Shown here: one piece after another, positions 10,018 through 20,461 of the stretch
Layout: every line of letters starts with the position of its first letter
Numbering within the stretch: the first letter of the stretch is position 1
Assembly (NCBI RefSeq): GCF_012934855.1
Contig: NZ_CP051481.1
Span: 186,001 to 250,000 of the forward strand
Direction: 5' to 3'
Origin: Mycoplasma phocoenae
Lineage (GTDB): Bacteria; Bacillota_I; Bacilli_A; Mycoplasmatales; Metamycoplasmataceae
Length of the DNA: 64,000 nt
Notes under the pieces: model-generated
Seen by the model: only the letters and a program-made list of their open reading frames with translations
Database searches by the model: none
Told to the model about the DNA's origin: nothing
Made by a program: the position numbers and the translations under genes

Positions 10018-10851
10018 CTATATAAAGTGTTCTAAACAACTTGACACTGACCCATAAAGTTTTATTGATTCATTTTTGGTTTTGTCATAAACAATTTGGC
10101 CATGATCCAAAATTACAATTCGATCTGCAAGTGTTTCAATTTCATTTATATCGTGAGATACAAGCAATAAAGTACAGTTAGTATCTTTGATAAAATCTTT
10201 CAAAAAATGAACTAAGCGAGATTTTATTTTTATATCTAATCCAGTACTTAATTCATCCAATATCAATAATTCGGGTTTATTGATGATAGCCAATAAAGCA
10301 TTCAATCTTTGATGTTGTCCGCCGCTTAATGAAGCGGCCTTATTAGCAATAAATTCATCAACTCCAAAAATATAAGCTAATTGATTCATTTCGTGTTCGG
10401 TTGTTATATTTCCATAAATTTTATTTACTGATTTGATCACATCTTTAACAGTTAATCCTTGTGGATAAGATGAATCTTGAAATTGTATACCTATTTTAGA
10501 TGTGTTTGATTTTTTTTGATTGTGTGCGTTTGAAAAGTTATATTTAATATTTCCTTTAGTTGATTTTAAAATACCCACCAACATTTCTACGGTTGTGGTT
10601 TTACCTGCCCCATTACCTCCGAGTAAAGCAATATTTTGTCCTTTATATATATCAAAGTCAATATTGTTTACTGCAAAAAATTTTGTCTTTTTAACCTTGT
10701 ATTCCTTAGTAAGTCCAGTTATTTCGATTAATTTCTCTTTTTTATATTCTCTTTTACTTATTGGTTTGTTTTCAGTTGTTTTTTTACGATGTTCTTTTAA
10801 ATTTTGAACAAACAAATCAACTGCGTTTTGTTTATTGATTTTGTTATTCAT
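10018..10851 (-). CDS. ABC transporter ATP-binding protein
   Basis: A 277-aa nucleotide-binding subunit. Walker A GGNGAGKTT is at residues 78-86, signature LSGGQ at 175-179, Walker B ELLILDE at 194-200, and an H-loop His follows in SHDINEIE. About 40 charged residues precede the domain, a longer N-terminus than usual. The ATG at 10851 is chosen over one 15 nt upstream because AGAGGA lies just before it. It powers the ABC-2 permease encoded next. Confidence 0.9.
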   Translation of the reverse strand: MNNKINKQNAVDLFVQNLKEHRKKTTENKPISKREYKKEKLIEITGLTKEYKVKKTKFFAVNNIDFDIYKGQNIALLGGNGAGKTTTVEMLVGILKSTKGNIKYNFSNAHNQKKSNTSKIGIQFQDSSYPQGLTVKDVIKSVNKIYGNITTEHEMNQLAYIFGVDEFIANKAASLSGGQHQRLNALLAIINKPELLILDELSTGLDIKIKSRLVHFLKDFIKDTNCTLLLVSHDINEIETLADRIVILDHGQIVYDKTKNESIKLYGSVSSCLEHFI

Positions 10852-10902
10852 ATTTCCTCTATACATTAAATTATAATCGATTTAAAAAGTGAATAGATAA
10901 AT

Positions 10903-10927
10903 AAAAAAAGACTGTCTACACAGTCTT
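10903..10927 (-). terminator. Terminator of tRNA-Gly transcript
   Basis: AAGACTGT (10908-10915) and ACAGTCTT (10920-10927) form a hairpin followed by seven U on the minus strand. Confidence 0.8.
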
Positions 10928-10944
10928 AGGTCAATTTAATGAAA

Positions 10945-11018
10945 TGGTGCAGGCGAAGGGAATCGAACCCTCACAGTCAGCTTGGAAGGCTGAAGTTCTA
11001 CCATTAAACTACACCCGC
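10945..11018 (-). tRNA. tRNA-Gly (anticodon TCC)
   Basis: The minus strand folds into a cloverleaf: acceptor GCGGGTG paired with CGCCTGC, anticodon loop CTTCCAA (anticodon TCC), T-loop GGTTCGATTCC and an encoded CCA end. An AT-rich TATAAT-like box lies upstream near 11040. Confidence 0.95.
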
Positions 11019-11090
11019 ATTTATTTAATTGCTAATACATTATATAATGAAAAAAATATTTTTTTAAAAAATTTTTATTTTTTTTGGAAT

Positions 11091-11112
11091 AAAAAATCGG
11101 GTTAACCGATTT
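11091..11112 (-). terminator. Terminator of cls, stem containing the stop codon
   Basis: AAATCGG (11094-11100) pairs with CCGATTT (11106-11112); the minus-strand transcript then runs into U. The stop codon of cls (11111-11113) lies partly in the stem. Confidence 0.7.
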
Positions 11113-12622
11113 ATAAAAGAGGCTTAAATAATTTTCTAAAACCAAATGCAATAGGGTTTTCATAACGATACAATAATTTTTTAATTTTTGCTTCGTCGTT
11201 TAATTTGTCATAGGAATCAAATATTTTATTTATGTCATTGACCCCTTCTCCTATTATGAAGTTTGTGATTTCATGTTGTGAATAAAAACTTCTATGATCA
11301 AGATTTAACGTTCCAATATAAGCTAATTCATTATCTATTACTGCCATTTTACTATGTAAAAAACAATTTTTCACTATTTTAATTTCTAATCCATATGCAA
11401 CAAAAGGTTTTAGAGCTGCGATTGTAGAAAAGTAAACGTAACTTTTGTCTCACAATCCAGGAATGTAAATAGTAACCTTAATTCCTTGTTCTAAGGAATC
11501 CAAAATAGCTTTTTCTAAACGAGAGCTAGGTATAAAATAAGGTGTTGCAATTTTTATTTCTGAATTTGCTTCGTTGAACAATTTTACAATTGTGGATTCT
11601 AACTTAGCAAATTCAGAACGCGGACCATCTTCTGCGGTCACAATCAAATTTTTATAATTTAACACATCGTAGTGATTATTTAATTGAATATTCAATTTTG
11701 AATCAGTGTGTATTTCTCAATCGTATTTAAACAAGCGAATATAGTTCTCAATAACCGGTCCTTCAAGTTCAATATTTGCGTCTTTTCAAATACCATATTT
11801 AACACTGTAATTTACATATTCATCACTAATATTGCTGCCACCAGTAAAAACTTTTATTCCATCAACAATAATAAATTTTCTGTGTGAACGATAGTTGTTA
11901 GATCCCGTTATAAAAGGAAAATTAATTTTCTCAATAACTTTTACCGAGGCACCTTGTTTTATCAATTCTTTTATAACGCTTCTTGGTATATCTCATGAAC
12001 CAAAATCATCGATCAAAATTTTAACATCAACTCCTTCTGCCACCTTTTTAATTAATATATCTTTTAATTGTTCAAATATTTCGCCGTTTTTAATAATATA
12101 CATTTCGATAAAAATATATTTTTTAGCCTTCTCCATAGAAGAAAAAATACTTTTAAAATAATAGTGCCCATTATCGTGAGTGATAATATTCGCCGGCATT
12201 ATTTTACGGTTTGTTAATTTTGATAATTTATTTAATTTTAAAAAATCGTTTTCTTGAGTGTTGAAAACGTGTGTAGATGAGTAATTATTGTTTGACACCA
12301 AGGCTAATGCACTTTCTTTTTTATATTCTTCATGACTTAATTCATTATTGTATTTTTGTCCAAATATTATATAAAATAAATGACCAACTAGTGGAATTGC
12401 AGCAAAAACAAGTTGTCAACTTTGTTTTGATTCATCAGTTTTGTTTGTTGAAAAAATAATAATATTAAATATTAGATTTAACACATAAATCATAATTAAA
12501 ACAACAATCAATATTGTATTTTTTCTTTCTTTTCCAATAAAGTAAATAGTAAAAATTAAGCTAATAGCTAATAAAAATATTATTGTATAGTAAAAAAATA
12601 CTTTGAGTCATTTATGTTTCAT
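11111..12622 (-). CDS. cls: Cardiolipin synthase
   Basis: A 503-aa membrane-bound phospholipase-D superfamily enzyme that condenses phosphatidylglycerol molecules to cardiolipin. Two hydrophobic N-terminal helices (to about residue 70) and a PLDNc-like segment (FAAIPLVGHLFYIIFG) lead to two HKD motifs: HRKFIIVD starting at His247 and HSKMAVID starting at His423. Length matches the family. Several Trp codons are TGA. The ATG at 12622 has no Shine-Dalgarno; a TAAAAT box on the minus strand (12629-12634) ends 6 nt before it, suggesting a leaderless mRNA. Confidence 0.93.
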
Positions 12623-12628
12623 ATATTA

Positions 12629-12634
12629 ATTTTA
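12629..12634 (-). promoter_or_regulatory. -10 box of leaderless cls
   Basis: TAAAAT on the minus strand is separated by exactly 6 nt from the cls ATG, the same arrangement as at def, rsmD, the LRR lipoprotein and the metalloprotease. Confidence 0.5.
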
Positions 12635-12678
12635 TCACAGTGTATTATGTAAAAAAATGATAAAAAAAGTAAAAAAAA

Positions 12679-12769
12679 TGGCGGATTGGAGAGGATTTGA
12701 ACCTCCGCGGGACTTGCATCCCCTACAGTCTTAGCAGGACCGCCTCTTCAGCCTCTTGAGTACCAACCC
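12679..12769 (-). tRNA. tRNA-Ser (anticodon GCT)
   Basis: On the minus strand, acceptor GGGTTGG pairs with CCAATCC. The anticodon loop contains GCT (CTGCTAA), a long variable arm is present as in class II tRNAs, the T-arm reads GGTTCAAATCC and CCA is encoded. Total 91 nt. Confidence 0.95.
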
Positions 12770-12986
12770 ATTTTTTGCATATATATTATAATATAAAAAA
12801 ATATTATATCAATGTTTTAATAAATATTATTTGATATTTGGTCGAAACTTTTCGTAATATTTTTTGTATTAAGAAATATTTTTCAATATTTTAAATAACG
12901 AAAATTCAGTTAGATTCAGTACTTTTTTTAAAAAAAATAAAAATACCTCCCTTTTTTATAATAAAATATTGTTGAAAGGAAAAGAT
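12770..12986. other. AT-rich intergenic region upstream of tRNA-Ser and a small transcription unit
   Basis: No gene is seen. It holds the tRNA-Ser promoter (minus) and an AT-rich promoter-like stretch (AATAAAATATTG, near 12960-12971) before the small ORF at 12987. Confidence 0.4.
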
Positions 12987-13219
12987 ATGAATACTTTACA
13001 TTTTGTACAATTTAATATCTCACCAATGCTAAAAACATTGGTTAATTTCCCTTCAAATTTTGATTTAAATTGCAAAGCTATGAATAATAGCTCTATTAAT
13101 ACTATTCAAAGCACAATTGCCACACTATGCAATTGTCAGTAACTGCAAAGAATCAAATGGAATTAATTACTGATTTACAAAGTAAATGTATTAAAATAAT
13201 TATTAGTTCTGGCAGTTAG
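12987..13219 (+). pseudogene. Small possible gene, perhaps frameshifted, with its own terminator
   Basis: An ATG at 12987 with GAAAGGAAAAG upstream opens a 51-codon frame ending at TAA 13140-13142 (MNTLHFVQFNISPMLKTLVN...). Before that stop, a -1 shift would enter a second protein-like frame (LSVTAKNQMELITDLQSK...) ending at TAG 13217-13219. A strong intrinsic terminator follows at once. Either the first frame is a real 51-aa peptide, or this is a decayed or frameshifted gene of about 75 codons. I do not recognise the product. No similarity to neighbouring genes is evident. Confidence 0.4.
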
Positions 13220-13244
13220 TATCACTAATTGTTAGAACTTTTTT
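13205..13244 (+). terminator. Intrinsic terminator of the small transcription unit
   Basis: AGTTCTGGCAGTTAGT (13205-13220) pairs with ACTAATTGTTAGAACT (13224-13239) over 16 bp, three of them G-U, with a 3-nt loop and a T-run. Confidence 0.8.
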
Positions 13245-13314
13245 AAAAAACGTAATTGATTACTCATTTATTTCAGAAAAAGTCAAAAGCAGCACACACA
13301 AGTGCAAAAAGTAA

Positions 13315-13327
13315 TATAATTTATAAT
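13315..13327 (+). promoter_or_regulatory. oppA promoter -10 boxes
   Basis: Two TATAAT boxes, 13315-13320 and 13322-13327, lie about 90 nt before the oppA ATG. Either would place the transcript start just before the leader stem-loop. Confidence 0.5.
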
Positions 13328-13347
13328 ATTTATATATAAATTAAGGA

Positions 13348-13395
13348 TCACACGGTTTGAAAAATTTATGAATGCAAATTTTTTAAGCGGTGTGG
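13348..13395 (+). promoter_or_regulatory. 20-bp stem-loop in the oppA leader
   Basis: Arm 13348-13367 (TCACACGGTTTGAAAAATTT) pairs with 13376-13395 (AAATTTTTTAAGCGGTGTGG) through 20 positions with one mismatch and three G-U pairs, loop ATGAATGC. No T-run follows, so it is not a terminator. The ribosome binding site AAAGGAAG lies free downstream. Confidence 0.65.
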
Positions 13396-13417
13396 TATAC
13401 AAATCAAAGGAAGAATT

Positions 13418-16400
13418 ATGAAAAGAAACAAAAAATTAAACACATTGTTGCCGTGATTAACTCTCGGTAGCAGTGCATTAGTATTGACTGTACCGTTATC
13501 AGTTTTATCATGTGGTACTACTACAGAAAAATTACATGCTGATGAATTAGTAAAAACAGATGAAGAAAAAAAACAACTATCAAACGCTGAAATAGTTAAA
13601 TTTTATCTACAAAGTTTGAACAAAATTCAAGAAAGAGCAAACAACCTTTTATCAACAGCTAAAAAAGAAGTAAATAAAAACGCTGCAAAATTCATTTTAG
13701 ATGGAAATGAAAAAGATGGTGGAAAAATAATTGGTGTTAATAATTTATTGAAACAATTAAAAGAATTCGAAACAAAAACTAAAAACAATGAATTAACATC
13801 AACTGCTGAATTCAATCAAAAAATGACAGAAATTGAAACTCTTGCAGGAGACGATGATAACAAATTAAACAAAGAATTAAACAAATTATTTCAAGATCCA
13901 AAACACAAAACTAAAAAAGAGTTAAATGATTTTATTAGTAATCTTGATGAGGAAATTAAAATCATGATTGCTTCATTAGAATCAACTTTTGATCAAGAAA
14001 ATATTTCAAAAGGACAATTGCAAACAGTAATTGACAAAAAAATATATGCAAGAACAGTAAATGCAATCAAAACCTACGATGGTAATGACTATGATGGATC
14101 ATCATCATTTGGTTCTGAAGTTTCTCAAGCTTCATATATTCAAACTGGATTAAAACTATTTAGAGTTCAAGCACTTAATGCGCAAGTTATTAAAGAAGAA
14201 TTACAAAAAGTGCCAGGAGAAGCAAAACCCCAACAAGTAACAATTATTAAATACCCATCATTCTGAAAATATCGTTTAGAAGCAGCTGATGCTATTGTTT
14301 TAACATTGAAAGATGGTACAACTGAAGTATTTGATACTGATGAAGTTGATGAATTACCAAAAATGGATGGCATTAAAAAATACAACGAAATTTACCAACA
14401 ACATTTTTCATCAAATGCAAAATCAATCAATAGTAAAAACTTTTTTGAAAAATTAAAAAAAGCTACAAAAATGCAATTTACAATAAGAAGTTATTCATGA
14501 GTTGATAAAAATGGAAACGAAACTGAATACAAAACAAACGCAAAAGACTTTTACTACTCATGAATGAGAACAAATTTACATGCTCAAGCAACACGTTTAC
14601 AATCAAGTCTTCCATTAAATGAAGCATTATATGACGTACGTAAAAAAATTAATGATGATTTTTCACAACAATCACAACAATATGATGCTAAATTTGGTGA
14701 AATTGACAAAAAAATAGATGATATTGTTAATATGCTGAAATCAGATGAAAATATCACTGAAGACGTTAGAAAACAAAAAGAAACTGAATTAACATCACTA
14801 ACTAAAGAAAAAGCAAACTTAGAAAAAGACCTTGCTTCAGTTAAACAAAAATACGATCAAGATATTCAAGCAAACATTGAAGCTATCGAAAAACAAGAAG
14901 CATACCAATTAGAAAACTTAGTTCAAAAACATATGCCAAGTGGCTCAGAATTATTTACTAAAAAAGATAAATATCCTAACGCTTACTTATTTGACTTATT
15001 CAGTGTAAATAAAGAAGCATTATTTAATGAAGAAAGTTTCATTACAAAAATTTCAAGTAATGAACAAAAAGTAAAAGGTAGAGACGCTGTTACTTTTGAA
15101 GCTGTAAAAGGTCAAAATGCCTTATTCGGCCAATGACTAGACTTTTTAGCAAAAGGTTCATTATTCTATGCTGCACCAAGTCAATTTATTCAAAAACAAT
15201 TAGATGATAAAACATTTTCAATTCAACCTCAAGGTGCAAATATTTCAAGCGAAGATTTAAGCAAATTAAAAGAACTATTTAACAAAGAAGAATTCTTGAA
15301 ATCAGATGCTGCTAAATTTGGACAATACTGATACGGATTAGGATTAGACAATACATTATTTGCTGGTCCATATTACACAAAAGGTGTTGAAAGTTTAGTT
15401 GAAAAATTTGTTAAAAATAAACATTACTTCGACAAAGAATGAGTAAATTCGCCAGAAACATTAGAAGGATACGAGATTAAATATCAAGCTGCTCCAGTGG
15501 ACGTTAAAGTTTTCGATACTCAACAATGACAAGCTTATGAAGAAGGTACTGTTTCTGAAGTACCGTTCAGTTCATTGAACCAAACAGATAGAAATACAGT
15601 TTTAAATGATAAACAAAATAAATATGGACTTAAAAAAAGACAATCTTTAATTAAAGATAGATTAATAGCAAGAATTGTTCAAGAAATTGCACCTGTTCCA
15701 ATCGGTTCATCAAGTAATTTAAAATACTTATTTAACGATGGTTACGCAAAATTAATGTGAGGAGCAACAACCGAACAAATTAGTAAAGGTGAAATGAAAT
15801 CATTTGAAACATATGCAGCTGGCACAGGATTAAGATTTAGAACATTGATTGCTGCTGCTATTAACTGAGCAAAACAAATCGATGATCAAACAAATGGACA
15901 AAGTAAACCATATATAGCACGTGTAGCACCTGATGCTAAAATAGACGGAATGGATCAATTAGATGCTGAAATTAAAACACCACGTGACGCCTATGATGAT
16001 TTAAACTCATTATTCGCATTGAATAGTGATTTAGACAAAATCAATTTAGGAACTGCCGGAAAAGAAGTTTCACCAACAGAATATGCTGAAAAAGCTAAAA
16101 AAGAAACAAATGAAAATGAGCAATACAAAGGTGTAGGATTTGCAGAAATCCAAAAAGAAATGAAAATCTTGTTAGACAAATTCTTTGAAGATAACAAAGA
16201 TTTATTTGAAGAGAAAAAAGTTACTACGATCGAATATAAAGTGTTCTATCCATACATTAACATTTCTGCGCACATAAAAGAAGCTGTTAAAAAAGTTATC
16301 AAAACTATTAATGAATTAGACAGCCGTATCAAACTTGATTTACAAGCTCCAACTGATTCGAACACATTCTATAATTCATTCAAAACAACAGCTAGTGCTT

Positions 16401-16951
16401 TCGTGGGTTGATCATATGACTTACAATCAATCGCTTCTGGATTTGATGGATTATCATGAAATACAAACTTATTACCATTGTTATACACAATTGCTAATAA
16501 CTCAGCTACATATCAAAAATTAGAAAAATCATTCCCACAATTAATGAAAGCTTCGAAAGAATTTAAAACATGATTAGATGCCAAAATCGCATCCAAAGAT
16601 TTAATATTCAATCCAACTGTTACTCCAGAAAAATGAGAACAAATTGTTATTAAACATTCTTCAGAAGCATATGTTTATATTCAAAACGAACAAGATAAAG
16701 TTCAAGCTACTGATCCGTTTACTGTTTCAGCTCAATGATGAATACATTACACAACAGACAAAACAAATAAAGATTTAATTTCATTAGCAAATGAATTTAC
16801 GAACTTCTTATCACCACAAGTTGCTGATGGTAAGGTCGAAATCGCTAAATTAGGATTTACAAACTACTTATCACAAAAAGGATATGTAGCGCCTATTCAA
16901 GAAGATGGTATAGTCCGTTATGCTGATTATAAACTGAATAAAAACAACTAG
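13418..16951 (+). CDS. oppA: Oligopeptide ABC transporter substrate-binding lipoprotein OppA
   Basis: A 1177-aa lipoprotein with a signal peptide and lipobox ending at Cys32 (LSVLSC). It is the first gene of an opp operon and is the size expected of mycoplasma OppA (about 900-1200 aa), which are diverged from bacterial OppA and have been reported to have extra surface roles such as ecto-ATPase activity. A coiled-coil-like segment (KIDDIVNMLKSDENITEDV... to IEKQEAYQLENL) lies near residues 420-500. The whole ectodomain is lysine- and glutamine-rich. Trp is encoded by TGA throughout the parts read. AAAGGAAG precedes the ATG. Assignment rests mainly on position and architecture. Confidence 0.85.
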
Positions 16952-16969
16952 AAATTAACATATTAAACA

Positions 16970-18058
16970 ATGTTAAAATATACATTTAAAAGGATAGCGT
17001 TTGCTATCCTTACTCTATTTATTATTTCAGTTTTTTCATATTGCATGATAGCGACATTTTCACAAGAAAACCCATTTAGAGAATTAGCCCTTGCTTCTAA
17101 ACAAAAAGACATTGAAGGGTGAGTTGCTCTACAAGAAAAAAAACACCACTGAGACAAACCAGTGCTAACTCAATATTTTATATATATTAAAAATTTCTTC
17201 ACTGGGGACTTTGGTTGAGTATTTAAACCAACAAGTAACCCATTTGGAGCGGAAATTAAAACAATGCCCCAACTATTCTTTAAACCTTTAAGATGATCAA
17301 TCCTTATTTCCTTGCCAGCATTTATTTTAAGTGCTTTTATCGGAATAATATTAGGTACAATTTCAGGTTACAAACGTGGAACTTTTATTGATAGTACAAT
17401 CAATATATTTGTGCTAATTTTTATTGCGTTACCATCATTCATTATTGCACCTATAGCAATTAATATTTCTATAGCTGCGGGATTACCATCAAGAGTATTC
17501 GTAACAGATCAACCCTTATTAGTAATTATAAAATCATTCTTATCACCAATTCTTGTTATTACATTAGGTTCATTAGCAGTATATACTTCATACACACGTA
17601 ATCAAGTTATTACTGTATTGACATCTAACTATGTTTTAATAGCAAAAACTAAAGGATTGGGAAATATCGAAATTTTTAGAAAATATGTTTTTAGAAACAT
17701 TTCTATTCCTATATTTTCATTGGTATTTCCTTCATATATTGGTCTATTAACTGGATCAATTGTTGTTGAGGTTTACTGACAATTACCAGGAACATCGCAA
17801 GTTATTGCCAAAGCCTTCCCTGCTGGAGAAAGAAATGTTGTTATGTTCAGTACGATATTCTTTACATTCTTATCTCTAATAACTGAAATAATTACTGATA
17901 TCAGTTATGCATTCCTAGACCCAAGAATTAAATACTCATCAAAATCAGGTAAAAAATATTCACAATATGTAATGTCATACTTCACAAGAAGAAAAATATG
18001 AAATGACTTCATTTCAAACACAGAAACTACATTAGAAAGGGGCAAAGGCGATGAATAG
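16970..18058 (+). CDS. oppB: Oligopeptide ABC transporter permease OppB
   Basis: A 362-aa inner-membrane permease. It begins MLKYTFKRIAFAILTLFIISVFSY, the usual OppB/DppB first helix, and has the binding-protein-dependent permease region AKTKGLGNIEIFRKYVFRN before the final helices (SLVFPSYIGLLTGSIVVEVYW). The gene starts 18 nt after oppA and overlaps oppC by 8 nt (ATGAATAG). Confidence 0.93.
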
Positions 18059-19334
18059 TACAGATTTTAATCAAAAATATAAAATTGGAATTAATTTACA
18101 ATCAAAAATAAAATTTATCGGTAGTGAACACCAACACAGCAGTTCTAACATCGCTGGAAAACCTAAAAAAATGCTAGTAGAAATCATTAAAAGATTTTTC
18201 AAAAACCCTTATGTAACATTTGCGTTTATTTGTTTTGTTACTTTAATGTTATGTGCAATTATCATTCCATTAACAACACCATATAAAGCAATGACTCAGA
18301 TTAACAACATTGATAAAATGTATACAACAATGTTGCCTCCAATTTTTTCACCAATGGTAGAAAAAACAGAAATTTTCCAAAACTCTCCAAAAATAGATAA
18401 ATTTTACGAAATAAAACAATTTGTTGAAGAGCATCCGGATTTACAAATTTATTTTGCTAACTTTTTAAACACAACTCGTTTCGGAGAATTTAATGCCGCT
18501 ACAGGTACAATATCGATGCAATATGATGCTTATGCATTATTTGATGCAGTTATATTACATAATGCAATGGCACAAAAAATTACCGAAGATGCTAACTTTG
18601 TATTTACTCAAGCGTGAGTAAATGATATTAAAATTCAAAACCCAGTTAATACATTATTAGGTACTGATATAAATGCTCAAGATATTTGAACAAATGCTTG
18701 AACCGGAACAGCTGAATCAATTAAAATAGCTATTATTACCGCTTCATTACAAACTTTAATCGGTGTAGCAATTGGAGCTTATTTAGGATTTCACGTTGGA
18801 AAATGAATAGATACTGTATTCATGCGTTTAATTGAAATTTTCTTAGCTCCCCCTACATTAATTTGATTACTATTATTCGTATCAGTAATGGGAGTAAGTA
18901 ATACTGCCTTGATTATATCATTGGTAATAACTGGTTGAGCATGACCTGTTTCAAGTACACGTATGTTTATAATAACAGTTAAAGATGAAGAGTACATAAC
19001 AGCAGCTAAAAGTATTGGTGCTTCAACTTCAAGACAAATATTTGTACACGCATTACCTGCAATACTAGGTAAAATCGCTACAGCATTCGTTCGTAGAATA
19101 CCTTCAATTATTCTATCGATCGCTTCATTGGCATTCCTTGGATTCTACAAAGACGGAAACTCGGCCAATTTAGGTAAATTATTACTTGAAGCAACACCTC
19201 AAGCACCTGAAAACTACTGAATACTATTACTACCTTCGATAATATTATTAACACTTTCACTATCATTACAATTTATTGCAATAGGAGTACACGATGCACT
19301 GGATCCAAAAGTTATCAGTTCATCTAAAAAATAA
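18051..19334 (+). CDS. oppC: Oligopeptide ABC transporter permease OppC
   Basis: A 427-aa permease, longer than the usual 300 aa because of a roughly 120-residue extracellular insertion (residues 85-210) between the first and second helices, a feature common in mycoplasma OppC. The permease motif TVKDEEYITAAKSIGASTSRQIFVHALP is clear near residue 305-330. It overlaps oppB by 8 nt and is followed after 5 nt by oppD. Trp codons are TGA. Confidence 0.93.
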
Positions 19335-19339
19335 TTAAT

Positions 19340-20461
19340 ATGAGCAACATAACAAAAAAAGAATACGAACTAAAAATGTTCGATCAAGAATTAAAAAAGA
19401 TAGATGAAAGTAAATTAGTTTTAAATGTCAAAGATTTACACGTAAGTTTTAAAACAGGTAAAAAGAAACTTTTACACATTATTCGTGGAGTGGATTTACA
19501 AATCTTTAAAGGACAAATTGTTGGTATTGTTGGTGAATCTGGTTCAGGAAAATCAGTAACATCAAAATCATTAATCAATGTAAATGAACGCACAATCACA
19601 ACGGCCGAAGTTATGACTGTTGATGATAAAAATTTATTAGAATGTAAACGCGAAAAAAATTGAAAACAAATAAGGGGTAAAAAAATTGGATACATTCCAC
19701 AAGATCCTTTAACATCTCTTAACCCAACAAGAAAAATAGGTAAACAATTACTGGATGCCTTAAATCATAATGACGATTGAAAACACAAAACATACAAAGA
19801 GAAAAAAGAGTACTTAATTTCTTTATTAAAAGAATTTGGTTTAAGACAAGCTGAAGAAATATTTAACATGTATCCACACACCTTGAGTGGTGGTATGAAA
19901 CAACGTGTCGTTATAACAATGGTTGTTGCGTTAAAACCACATGTAATAATAGCTGACGAACCAACAACTGCTCTTGATCCAACAGTCCAAGCATCAGTGC
20001 TAGCATTATTTGAAAACATCCGTACAAAAATGGGAATTTCAATCATATTAATTTCACACAACATTTCAGTTGTTGCAAAATTCTGTGATTATATTTATGT
20101 TATGTATGCAGGACGTATTGTTGAAAAAGGTACTAAAGAAGAAATATTCACAGTACCAGCTCACCCATACACATGAGCTTTAATTTCTGCGGTGCCTGAA
20201 AATAAAGAAGAAAAACTTTACTCAATCAAGGGAACACCACCAGACATGGCCAACTTATCATTAGGAGACCCATTTGCACCACGTAACGATTATGCACTAG
20301 AGATTGATTTCATAAAAGAACCACCTCTTATTCCAATTTCACACACTCACTCAGCCGCAACTTGATTATTACATCCTGATGCTCCAAAAATTTATTTACG
20401 AGATGATTTAATTAAACGTTTAGAATCATTTAGAAAGGTATTTTATAAAGATGAAAAATAA
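19340..20461 (+). CDS. oppD: Oligopeptide ABC transporter ATPase OppD
   Basis: A 373-aa ATP-binding subunit. Walker A GESGSGKS is at residues 65-72, Q-loop in [11 protein letters not shown], signature LSGGM at about 182, Walker [13 protein letters not shown] near 200-211, H-loop in SHNISVV, and the OppD-specific C-terminal region AHPYTWALISAVP follows. It overlaps oppF by 11 nt. Trp codons are TGA. Confidence 0.94.

Noticed and set aside
13348-13395. Leader hairpin of oppA as an intrinsic terminator
   Set aside because: No T-run follows the 3' arm; the next bases are TATACAAATC.
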